Below, in pieces: positions 29,444-37,894 of a DNA stretch of 64,000 bases (position 1 is the first letter of the stretch; each line of letters starts with the position of its first letter). The notes beneath the pieces were generated by a model. It did no database searches and had not been told where the DNA came from. It worked only from the letters and a program-made list of their open reading frames with translations. Source of the DNA: Candidatus Hermodarchaeota archaeon (GTDB lineage: Archaea; Asgardarchaeota; Hermodarchaeia; Hermodarchaeales; Hermodarchaeaceae); NCBI GenBank assembly GCA_016840065.1, contig JAEOTB010000037.1, positions 27,670-91,669 on the forward strand, read 5' to 3'. The translations under genes and the position numbers were made by a program.

Positions 29444-30681
29444 ATAGTATCAACTCGTTTAGGACCCGTTGAGATATAATCGATTTGGAGCCCCGTTTCT
29501 TCTTCAATTTTGGCAATATATGCTTTCGCCTCTGAACAAAGCTTTCCACCATCAAGAAGTGTTTCCCAACCCTCAAACTCGACGTAGATTGGTTCACAGG
29601 AGCCCATGTCATAGATCGGCAGACTTGTGATATTCTCACCTCGCCAACGATAACCCACACAAATCCTCAAGCGCTCTAAACCATTCAGAACATCTAATTT
29701 GGTAAGTGCTAGAGATGTTAAACCATTTATCATGCTTGCGTAACGAATCATGTTGAGGTCTAGCCATCCACACCTACGCGGCCGCCCTGTTACTGTTCCA
29801 AATTCTTTTCCTATCTCTTGTAAATGAATGCCTATATCATCGTCAAGTTCAGTTGGAAAAGGACCCTTCCCGACTCGGGTTGTGTAGGCCTTACATATGC
29901 CTAATACTTGATCTATTTTTGTGGGACCAACTCCTACACCAACACAAGCCCCTCCAGCAATAGGGTTAGAAGATGTAACAAAGGGGTATGTTCCATGATC
30001 AATATCTAAGAATGTAGCTTGAGCTCCTTCGAATAAGACATTCCGTTTTGCTTCTATAGCGTCATTGATAGTCTGGCTAACATTGCCCACATATCTCTGA
30101 AGCCCGGTACTCCAACGAGAACATTGCTGGAGTATCTCTTTTACGTCCAGCCTATGATCTACCTCTAGGACATATTGAAGGATTTTATTGGCTAGCCTGA
30201 CATTCCAGCGCACTCTCTCTTCGTAAGTATTGTTAACAAGATCGTGTACACGAATCCCACGTCGCGATATTTTGTCGGTGTAGGTTGGACCGATGCCGCG
30301 TTTCGTTGTGCCAATCTTTCCTCTCCCTCGGGCTTTATCCCAACTACCATCAAGGATTGGGTGATATGGTAGAGTAACATGAGCTTTCCCACTCACAATA
30401 AGGTCCACATCAACCCCGCTTGTTGTGAGAGTGTTGATTTCCTTTATCAGAATCTCGGGATCTACTACGACTCCAGAACCAATGAGTACCTTATTTCCAT
30501 AGAAAACACCGGACGGCACAAGCCTGAGTTTGAACACCTTTTCGCCCAATACAATTGTATGTCCAGCGTTCGTGCCTCCCTGATAACGAACTACAAAATC
30601 TGCTTGTTTTGAGCAGTAGTCTACAATCTTACCCTTTCCCTCATCACCCCATTGAGTACCTACGATTATCACAGCCGGCAT
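29422..30681 (-). CDS. purA: Adenylosuccinate synthetase
   Basis: MPAVIIVGTQWGDEGKGKIVDY, GGTNAGHTIV, GTTKRGIGPTYTDK, VTGRPRRCGWLD. Confidence 0.97.
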   Translation of the reverse strand: MPAVIIVGTQWGDEGKGKIVDYCSKQADFVVRYQGGTNAGHTIVLGEKVFKLRLVPSGVFYGNKVLIGSGVVVDPEILIKEINTLTTSGVDVDLIVSGKAHVTLPYHPILDGSWDKARGRGKIGTTKRGIGPTYTDKISRRGIRVHDLVNNTYEERVRWNVRLANKILQYVLEVDHRLDVKEILQQCSRWSTGLQRYVGNVSQTINDAIEAKRNVLFEGAQATFLDIDHGTYPFVTSSNPIAGGACVGVGVGPTKIDQVLGICKAYTTRVGKGPFPTELDDDIGIHLQEIGKEFGTVTGRPRRCGWLDLNMIRYASMINGLTSLALTKLDVLNGLERLRICVGYRWRGENITSLPIYDMGSCEPIYVEFEGWETLLDGGKLCSEAKAYIAKIEEETGLQIDYISTGPKRVDTICRRSVW

Positions 30682-30746
30682 AAACAATCAATCCTCCTAT
30701 TATAAGATACCAGAGGAAACATACAGTAAGCCTTGATCACTATTTC

Positions 30747-32111
30747 TCAAGTAGACCTGAATACTTTTAGTTTCTGCTTCCAATATCGGCATACCGCTTC
30801 AGTTGCTAATACAGCTCGACCAATATATTTTGAAGAGTCCTCAAAGAGTTGTTGTTGTTCACTTGGAAGGCTTCTGAAACACCTTCTAAATGTTTCGTTT
30901 GAAAGCAGCGCTTCCCTAAACAATATTCCACGCTGATGGGCCTGCTGAGCTATTCGCTTTATTACTTCATGAGCATTAGCAACGCCGCTTCTTGCCAAGA
31001 GGATGTACGCTGGTTCAGCGAGTTCGAAGGTTGCGTTCGATTGTAAGTTTTTGCGCATACGCTGTGAATCTACCTCTAATCTCTTTAACAGAGAAGAACA
31101 ACGTCGAGTAGAATAGAGAAAGGAGTTTAGAATCTCTGCTAGGAGGTAACGATTGGCTGCAGAATCTGTTAGGTCTCTCTGATGTTCTGAGATTAGGTTA
31201 AGGTAGGCTGTGATGAGTCGAGGAAGTGTAGCCTTGTAGTGGGAAACGATGTTTTCCCAACCAATAGGATTACGTTTCTGAGGCATTGTTGAACTGCCGA
31301 CTTGACGTTCAGTTGTTCCCTCAGAAATCTCGGCAATCTCAGTACGTTGTAATTGACGAAAGTCATTGGCGAGATCGGCTAAAGTACCAAAGCTGAGAAG
31401 GAGCTGACTGTAGTAATTCGCTAGCTCTTCTTGATTAGTTATCTGAGTTGGCGCATTGATTTGTGTCAGATTCAACAACTTGAGTGTTTCTGTCTCAATT
31501 TTTGCCGCATTGGCTAATAATCCAAGGCTAGCTCGAGTTCCGACTGCTCCTCCTATTTTGCCTCCAAAAGTTTCTGCAGCCAGCTTAATACGCCAAATTC
31601 CCATTCCCAATCGCTCTATATAATTAGCCATAGAATACCCGAATGTGGTTGGCTCTGCGTGCTGTCCATGGGTTCGCCCTATTTGCACCGTTGACTTGTG
31701 TTGCAACGCTATTTGGATAAGCTGATTCATCGTTTCAACCAGCGCAGGCAATATCAGTTTTGCAGTGACATCCTTCAGAACCATTGCATGAGCATTAACC
31801 ACTGTATCATAAGACGTTAGCCCGAGGTGACAGAAAGGCTTGGCTTCTGGAGAAACCTGTTCTTTTAGTGCTTCGACTATTGCCTTGATATCGTGTTTTA
31901 ATTTAGCTTCCAATTGTTGTACTCTCTGAAACGTTACTTTCGATGCTGCTTTCTCATATTCTTTAGCGATTTTAGAAGAGCAAACACCCTGCTTTGCTAG
32001 TGCGTTGATGTAGGCGCACTCTACGTGGAGCATATACCTCAGTAATGCAGCAGGAGAGAGATATTCCTCTAATTCGTCTACGTTGTATCTATAGTCTGTT
32101 GGGTGGATCAC
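30747..32111 (-). CDS. purB: Adenylosuccinate lyase
   Basis: GRTHGQHAEPTTFG, GSSTMPQKRNPIGWENI. Confidence 0.96.
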   Translation of the reverse strand: MIHPTDYRYNVDELEEYLSPAALLRYMLHVECAYINALAKQGVCSSKIAKEYEKAASKVTFQRVQQLEAKLKHDIKAIVEALKEQVSPEAKPFCHLGLTSYDTVVNAHAMVLKDVTAKLILPALVETMNQLIQIALQHKSTVQIGRTHGQHAEPTTFGYSMANYIERLGMGIWRIKLAAETFGGKIGGAVGTRASLGLLANAAKIETETLKLLNLTQINAPTQITNQEELANYYSQLLLSFGTLADLANDFRQLQRTEIAEISEGTTERQVGSSTMPQKRNPIGWENIVSHYKATLPRLITAYLNLISEHQRDLTDSAANRYLLAEILNSFLYSTRRCSSLLKRLEVDSQRMRKNLQSNATFELAEPAYILLARSGVANAHEVIKRIAQQAHQRGILFREALLSNETFRRCFRSLPSEQQQLFEDSSKYIGRAVLATEAVCRYWKQKLKVFRST

Positions 32112-32144
32112 CTTTTTGACCTCCTATGATTTGCGATTCTTTTC

Positions 32145-32852
32145 TTAGCGTAATTCGAAGAGTGATTTTACTGGACATTTTAGAGCTTTCTCCACATTTA
32201 CACGACCCTGCTTGTGTGAAAGAATCGAGAATACTCCAACGACTCTTGCATTACCACGAGAAACAATCTCTGCCAAACACAATTGAGTCCTTCCAGAACG
32301 AATGATATCATCTACCAGCAGCACTTTGTCACTAGGCTTGATGCTGTACCTAGGCAAGTATAGACTTTCGATATGTGCTGAATCGCGGATTAATTTTTCC
32401 TCAATAAACGCTGTCACACCGATGGATTTTGTCTTTTTTGCAAACAACGCAGCAGCTCCAAACTCGTTTGCGATTTGTGTGGCAATTGGGACTCCATTTA
32501 CTTCTATCGTTAGGACTTTGGTGGCATCAATATCAACGAAATCGTCCCGCACTACTGCAGCAATCAACTTGAGCAGTTGTGTGTCATAGAGAATGTCTAC
32601 CATTTTAGCAAAACCATCATGGATTGATATTCGGCGATTAACTTCTTCGATTAGAAATCGTTCTTTGAAGAGCTGGATAATAGACTCGGCACGTTCCAGT
32701 GAAGGAAGTACACGGCGTGTGATATATCGGCATAGAACAGATGTAGGAAGACCGAAGATTGTTTCTAGTTCAGCATACTTTCTACTCCGCTTCAGGGTGG
32801 AGAGAATTTCTATTGCACTCAATCGCTTTGCTATTTCATCCACGTGTCTCAA
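32145..32852 (-). CDS. GfcR-like transcriptional regulator: HTH plus phosphoribosyltransferase-type domain
   Basis: N-terminal HTH-like (AELETIFGLPTSVLCRYITRRVLPSLERAE); PRPP motif KVLLVDDIIRSGRT. Confidence 0.75.
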   Translation of the reverse strand: MRHVDEIAKRLSAIEILSTLKRSRKYAELETIFGLPTSVLCRYITRRVLPSLERAESIIQLFKERFLIEEVNRRISIHDGFAKMVDILYDTQLLKLIAAVVRDDFVDIDATKVLTIEVNGVPIATQIANEFGAAALFAKKTKSIGVTAFIEEKLIRDSAHIESLYLPRYSIKPSDKVLLVDDIIRSGRTQLCLAEIVSRGNARVVGVFSILSHKQGRVNVEKALKCPVKSLFELR

Positions 32853-34141
32853 GCTTGGAGTATCCTCCGCATGTGTTGAATCCGCCTAGAAACAAGTTCT
32901 TGAGTGCCTATGTCTCGTCGATAGAATAATTTGCCTTGAATTTTATCAAGCGACTCGACCACTTGCTCGTGCGCCTGTTGAAGGTTGTTTCCTATACCAA
33001 GAAGGGCGATGCTTCGAGAAGAGGTGGTTAGAATCCGTCCGTTCTCTTGGTGAACGCTTCCATAGTATAATTCCGTCTTGACATCTCCGATAATTATTGG
33101 CTCTCCGCGTTTTGGCGCTGATGGATAACCTTCAGGAACTAGATACGAACATACTGTTGCCTTCTCTTCGAAACTAGCGCGTTTTAGTGTGCCATTGATT
33201 ATACCCCAGCAGATTTCTACAAAATTATCCTGAAGCAGAGGGAGGACATTCATTGCCTCCGGATCTCCAAGTCGAACGTTGTATTCGATTATTTTTGGTC
33301 CTTGCTTAGTGAGCATGAATTGACCATAAAGGAAGCCTTTGTAGGGTTCTCCTGTTTCGCGTTTGATTGCTGCAACAGTCTGCTGCATTACTTGTATAGC
33401 AACCTCCACATCCCCTTCGCCAACGAAGGGGAGAGAGTGGTCTTCGCAGCTATAAGAGCCCATGCCTCCAGTATTGGGTCCAGTATCTCCGTCGTACGCA
33501 CGTTTGTGATCCTGTACGAGCGGCATTGGTATTACTTGTTTACCATCAACGAATGCCTGTAGCGTAAATTCTTCACCCTCGAGGCATTCTTCGATTATGA
33601 CCTGTTCATGTTCTTTGAGAATCTGTTGACAATATTGGAGCGCGTCATCCTCGGTTTGGAGATGTTCGCCAAACACTTTCACGCCTTTGCCCCCAGTTAG
33701 GCCGTCTGGTTTTACAACGAATCCCCCAATCTCTTTTAGATACGCTTCGATACCTTCTATGCTGCTAAATATCTTAAACCGAGGGTTCGCAGATATCCGA
33801 TGTTTTTCTAGAAGTTCACGAGCAAAGCTTTTACTTGATTCCAATTGCGCTCCTTGAGTTTTTGGTCCGACACAGGGTACACCCTGGTCCGCAAGAACGT
33901 TGCTTATCCCCTTGGCTAAAGGTGCTTCTGGTCCTACGACCGCAAAATCCACTTTAGATGATAGTTCTTTGAGATGCTCAAAGTCTGTTAATTTTGAAAG
34001 CAACGTTTTCTTTGAAAGCTTTACAATGCCTGGGTTTTTGTGTGCCATCAAACTATAGAGTTCAGCGCCACCTTTCACTAGAGCTTTGGCGATGGCATGT
34101 TCACGTGAACCATGTCCTATTAGTAAGACCTTGTCAGTCAT
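32849..34141 (-). CDS. purD: Phosphoribosylamine-glycine ligase
   Basis: KVLLIGHGSREHAIAKAL, FVVKPDGLTGGKGVKVF, GDTGPNTGGMGSYS, YNVRLGDPEAMNVLPLL. Confidence 0.97.
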   Translation of the reverse strand: MTDKVLLIGHGSREHAIAKALVKGGAELYSLMAHKNPGIVKLSKKTLLSKLTDFEHLKELSSKVDFAVVGPEAPLAKGISNVLADQGVPCVGPKTQGAQLESSKSFARELLEKHRISANPRFKIFSSIEGIEAYLKEIGGFVVKPDGLTGGKGVKVFGEHLQTEDDALQYCQQILKEHEQVIIEECLEGEEFTLQAFVDGKQVIPMPLVQDHKRAYDGDTGPNTGGMGSYSCEDHSLPFVGEGDVEVAIQVMQQTVAAIKRETGEPYKGFLYGQFMLTKQGPKIIEYNVRLGDPEAMNVLPLLQDNFVEICWGIINGTLKRASFEEKATVCSYLVPEGYPSAPKRGEPIIIGDVKTELYYGSVHQENGRILTTSSRSIALLGIGNNLQQAHEQVVESLDKIQGKLFYRRDIGTQELVSRRIQHMRRILQA

Positions 34142-34165
34142 ATTTCTACATCTCCAATTTTTTCT

Positions 34166-35554
34166 TTACCTGCCAAGTTTGTATTTCACACCGTATTTTT
34201 CAACAAGTATTTCGCGCCCTGTTGTGACTGCCCCTAACCGAATAGCGTCTGGTAGAACCTTCTGGACGGCATTTGTTTGGATCTTTGAAACAGCGATTAC
34301 AAAACCGATTCCCATATTGAATGTCTTGAACATTTCTTGATTAGTTATATTCCCTCTTTCTTGAAGGTAGGTAAAGATTGGAGGAATATCGGGCCAGTTA
34401 TCCAACTTGTAACCCACCTTCGAGTTGAGCTGCTTCAGCTTGCGGATGCCTCCTCCAGTGATATGAGCTAGACCCTTTACAGGTACTTCCTCCAATAGCT
34501 GCATTATCTCCTTCACATATATTCGTGTGGGTGTGAGAAGCGCTTCGGAAACAGGAGTATTGTCGGAAAGTGTATCATCGAGTTTGGCCACTTTTCGTGC
34601 AAGAGTAAGTCCATTGGAGTGAATACCGCTAGAAGGGAGTCCGAGCAGAACGTCGCCAGCTGCGAGATCTTGTCCTGTTATCACTTTGTCCTTGTGTACA
34701 ACACCAAGAGCTGTTCCAGCTAAATCGAACCCCTTTATTAGGTCAGGAAGCGTTGCGGTTTCTCCGCCGAGTATTGGAATGTTTGCTTGGCGAGCGCCTT
34801 CAAGTAAACCCTGAGCAATACCCTCTACGGCTTCAAGAGTTAATCTCTCATAGGCTAGGTAATCTACAAATCCAATTGGTTTCGCGCCAAGGCAGATAAT
34901 ATCGTTCACATTCATAGCAATACAATCAATACCGACGGTATCGTATTTTCCAATCCTTTGCGCTAGGAGAACCTTGGATCCAACACCATCAGTTGCGAGT
35001 GCTAGTGCATAGTCTCCGAACTCAACTAGATTTGCAAAATGTCCGAATTCAGCTAGAACTTTGCCGAAGGAAAAAGACTGCTTTGTGTATTTTCCTAGAA
35101 TTTCGATAATTTTTCCTTCATGAACAAGGTCAACACCAGCCTTTGCATATGTGTCCACTGATTGCATCGGGGACAATCCTAGAATCCTAAGAGCTAGGTG
35201 GGCAGCATTGGCGCCGTTATCGATTCCAACTGTAGCAACAGGTACGCCGCGCGGCATTTGTGAAATAGAAAGCAAGGCGTCTAGCCCACCAAGCTTTGCA
35301 GAAACTGGAACACCAATTACTGGCTTTATGGTCAAGGAGGCGACAAAACCAGGAAGAGCGGCGCTTAGCCCAGCAACACAAATGAACACTTTCGCATCAG
35401 ACTGGGCTACAATTTCCGTGACCTTCTGAGGCTCACGGTGAGCGGAGGCCACATGAAATACGTAATCAACTCCGTGCTCTTTGAGAACAGCTAGAACCTT
35501 GTCAACGATTTCTTGGTCGCTTTTACTTCCTGCCAGTATACATATTTCAGCCAT
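34166..35554 (-). CDS. PurE-PurM fusion: AIR mutase/carboxylase domain plus AIR synthetase domain
   Basis: N-terminal [13 protein letters not shown]...[12 protein letters not shown]...[20 protein letters not shown] (PurE), then [19 protein letters not shown]...[14 protein letters not shown]...GGETATLPD...[12 protein letters not shown] (PurM) in one ORF. Confidence 0.94.
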   Translation of the reverse strand: MAEICILAGSKSDQEIVDKVLAVLKEHGVDYVFHVASAHREPQKVTEIVAQSDAKVFICVAGLSAALPGFVASLTIKPVIGVPVSAKLGGLDALLSISQMPRGVPVATVGIDNGANAAHLALRILGLSPMQSVDTYAKAGVDLVHEGKIIEILGKYTKQSFSFGKVLAEFGHFANLVEFGDYALALATDGVGSKVLLAQRIGKYDTVGIDCIAMNVNDIICLGAKPIGFVDYLAYERLTLEAVEGIAQGLLEGARQANIPILGGETATLPDLIKGFDLAGTALGVVHKDKVITGQDLAAGDVLLGLPSSGIHSNGLTLARKVAKLDDTLSDNTPVSEALLTPTRIYVKEIMQLLEEVPVKGLAHITGGGIRKLKQLNSKVGYKLDNWPDIPPIFTYLQERGNITNQEMFKTFNMGIGFVIAVSKIQTNAVQKVLPDAIRLGAVTTGREILVEKYGVKYKLGR

Positions 35555-35558
35555 TAAT

Positions 35559-36161
35559 TCATCTCCTGCAATTGATAATCCGCTTCTCGGTAATAATCAT
35601 ATCAACGGGTACATCGTGTTTTTCAGGGAAAGTATCATCAACGATTTGTAGCTCATAGGCGAGGGCTATGAATAAAGCAGAACTACCATGATGATATCTT
35701 AAAGTGGTGAGGAATCTATCATAAAACCCTGCTCCATATCCTGTTCGGAAGCCCTTTTCATCAAAGACCACGCCAGGAACTATTACTAAATCGGCTTCTG
35801 ATGCGAGCTGTTCAAGAGGGAAAATCCGCCGACTATCACGACGTGGTCGTAATATGCCATAAGCTCCAAGCTCCAATTCATCAACCGAGTAAATCTCTGA
35901 GTAAACAAGCTTTCTTCTCCTTCTTACTGAAATGGGTACGAATACGCGTTTTAACCCTATCACACTTTCAATCATCGGAAGGGTGGAAACCTCACTTCCT
36001 TTAGCGACATAGAAGAGAATTACTTCACCTTGATTAAACTCTTGGAGCGAAAAGAGATTGTTACCAACCTGTTCGCTTCTTATCTCCACTTCCTCAAATC
36101 GAAGCTTATTCCTCTTTTGGAGAACTTCTTGTCGGATTCCGCTTTTACTTTTCAATATCAA
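35559..36161 (-). CDS. 5-formyltetrahydrofolate cyclo-ligase
   Basis: [18 protein letters not shown]..., [28 protein letters not shown]. Confidence 0.92.
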   Translation of the reverse strand: MILKSKSGIRQEVLQKRNKLRFEEVEIRSEQVGNNLFSLQEFNQGEVILFYVAKGSEVSTLPMIESVIGLKRVFVPISVRRRRKLVYSEIYSVDELELGAYGILRPRRDSRRIFPLEQLASEADLVIVPGVVFDEKGFRTGYGAGFYDRFLTTLRYHHGSSALFIALAYELQIVDDTFPEKHDVPVDMIITEKRIINCRR

Positions 36162-36997
36162 CCACGCTGAAGCTTCATTGCTGTTAGTACGTTCTGTAAA
36201 ACCGTCGCAACGGTTACTGGACCTACACCTCTTGGGACTGGAGTCAGATGAGAAGCTCGTCCTTCAACAGAACCTGAATCGACATCCCCCACTACCTTCC
36301 CATCTAGTCGGCTTAGACCAACATCGATGATTGTAGCTCCGTCTTTAATCATATCACCTGTTATAGTGAACTTGGGGCGGCGCCCGACCGCACTGACGAG
36401 GATATCAGCCTGCCGTGTTATTTCACTGAGGTTTTGGGTTTTTGAGTGGCAGATAGTTACTGTGGCATCTTTGTTTAGTAGGAGTTGCGTTAATGGCCTA
36501 CCTACTAACCGAGTCCGGTTAATGATGACCGCATGTTTCCCAGCAATTGGAATTTCGTAGAAATCAAGGATTCTGACAACCGCTAAAGGAGTACAAGGGA
36601 CGAGGAATCCTCCTGATAGTAATCGTCCTTGGTTTAGGGGATGTAATCCATCAATGTCCTTGAGCGGACTTACTGACTCGATAACAGTGAATGTACTAAT
36701 TGTAGAAGGTAATGGTAATTGAACAATTATCCCTGTGATTTCAGGATTCTGGTTCAATTCCCTTATCTTGGCTACAAGAGTGTCTTGGTGTGTATTCACT
36801 GGGAATCTGTATTCTTTTGCGTTGATTCCTACCTTACGACATGCCCGGTGCTTCATTTTCACATATATTTGGGATGCTTCATCTTCCCCTACCAGTATTA
36901 TTGCTAGAGTGGGTGGCTTTTCAAGCAGCATAACTTGCTGCTTTACCTCCTTACGAATTGCCCTTGCTACCTCTCGCCCTGATAAAATACTAGTCAA
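36158..36997 (-). CDS. folD: Methylenetetrahydrofolate dehydrogenase/cyclohydrolase
   Basis: GEDEASQIYVKMKHRACRKVGI, GIIVQLPLPSTI, DIDGLHPLNQGRL, VIINRTRLVGRPLTQLL, TPVPRGVGPVTVA. Confidence 0.96.
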   Translation of the reverse strand: MTSILSGREVARAIRKEVKQQVMLLEKPPTLAIILVGEDEASQIYVKMKHRACRKVGINAKEYRFPVNTHQDTLVAKIRELNQNPEITGIIVQLPLPSTISTFTVIESVSPLKDIDGLHPLNQGRLLSGGFLVPCTPLAVVRILDFYEIPIAGKHAVIINRTRLVGRPLTQLLLNKDATVTICHSKTQNLSEITRQADILVSAVGRRPKFTITGDMIKDGATIIDVGLSRLDGKVVGDVDSGSVEGRASHLTPVPRGVGPVTVATVLQNVLTAMKLQRG

Positions 36998-37724
36998 CTC
37001 TAAGAACCTCTGCTAGTGGTTTTCCTGCATCAGCCCAAATCTTTTCCTGGTGGCGTATGTAAGCGGCTTGACGTTGGTTCCAAGATTCCTCCCAATCACC
37101 TGAATATTCGACAAACACTACTTTTCCTACAACACTTAATCGTTTTTCTGAAAAAAGTTGGATGGCTTTGGGAAACGTTCTGTGTTCATGGACAAGGACT
37201 CTAGCTGCTAATGACGCTTCGGTATCGTTTTTTCTAACCGGAACTTTTGTTTGTAGAATTATAGGTCCTGCGTCAACCTCTTTATTCACGAAGTGTACAG
37301 TGCATCCAGAAAACTCGTCACCAGCTTCAATGACCTTCTGATGAACGTCCAAACCCGGATGTTTTGGGAGAAGCGAGGGATGTATGTTCATTATCCGATC
37401 AGGATATGTATCTATGAATTGCGGGCTCAATAAACGCATATAACCAGCGAGGACTACTAGTTCAATACTCCTTTCTTGAAGAGCCGCCAAAATTCGTTGG
37501 TCATGAAGCTGACGACATTCTTCCTTCGAGGACCCTTGTTTTCGAATATAGGGAATATACAGCGCTTCGATATCGTGTTTCCGAGTGATTTCAAGTGCTG
37601 GAGCCTTCCGCTTATTACTTATTAAAACGGTTAACTCGATTCCACGCAGTACATCTAGATCAACATGATCTATCATTGATTGGAAGTTTGACCCGCGTCC
37701 TGACGCCAAAACACCAACTTTCAT
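36990..37724 (-). CDS. purN: Phosphoribosylglycinamide formyltransferase (folate-dependent)
   Basis: MKVGVLASGRGSNFQSMID, LVVLAGYMRLLSPQFID, MNIHPSLLPKHPGLD, GCTVHFVNKEVDAGPII. Confidence 0.95.
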   Translation of the reverse strand: MKVGVLASGRGSNFQSMIDHVDLDVLRGIELTVLISNKRKAPALEITRKHDIEALYIPYIRKQGSSKEECRQLHDQRILAALQERSIELVVLAGYMRLLSPQFIDTYPDRIMNIHPSLLPKHPGLDVHQKVIEAGDEFSGCTVHFVNKEVDAGPIILQTKVPVRKNDTEASLAARVLVHEHRTFPKAIQLFSEKRLSVVGKVVFVEYSGDWEESWNQRQAAYIRHQEKIWADAGKPLAEVLRVD

Positions 37725-37733
37725 GGCGAACAA

Positions 37734-37894
37734 CCCTTCGATACACGTTTTTCCTCATTTCTTTCTTAAATTTTACTCAAATATAACATATTCATGTATA
37801 AATTTGTGAAAATATAAACATTTTTGACACATACATGCCATTTTTTGGTTTGTAGCTCAGATAGATTTTTTATTAACATCGTCGATGTTCATCC
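37734..37894. promoter_or_regulatory. Divergent purN / purS-purL intergenic promoter region with inverted repeat CATGTAT...ATACATG
   Basis: AT-rich spacer between divergent purine genes; CATGTAT at 37793..37799 and ATACATG at 37831..37837. Confidence 0.4.
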
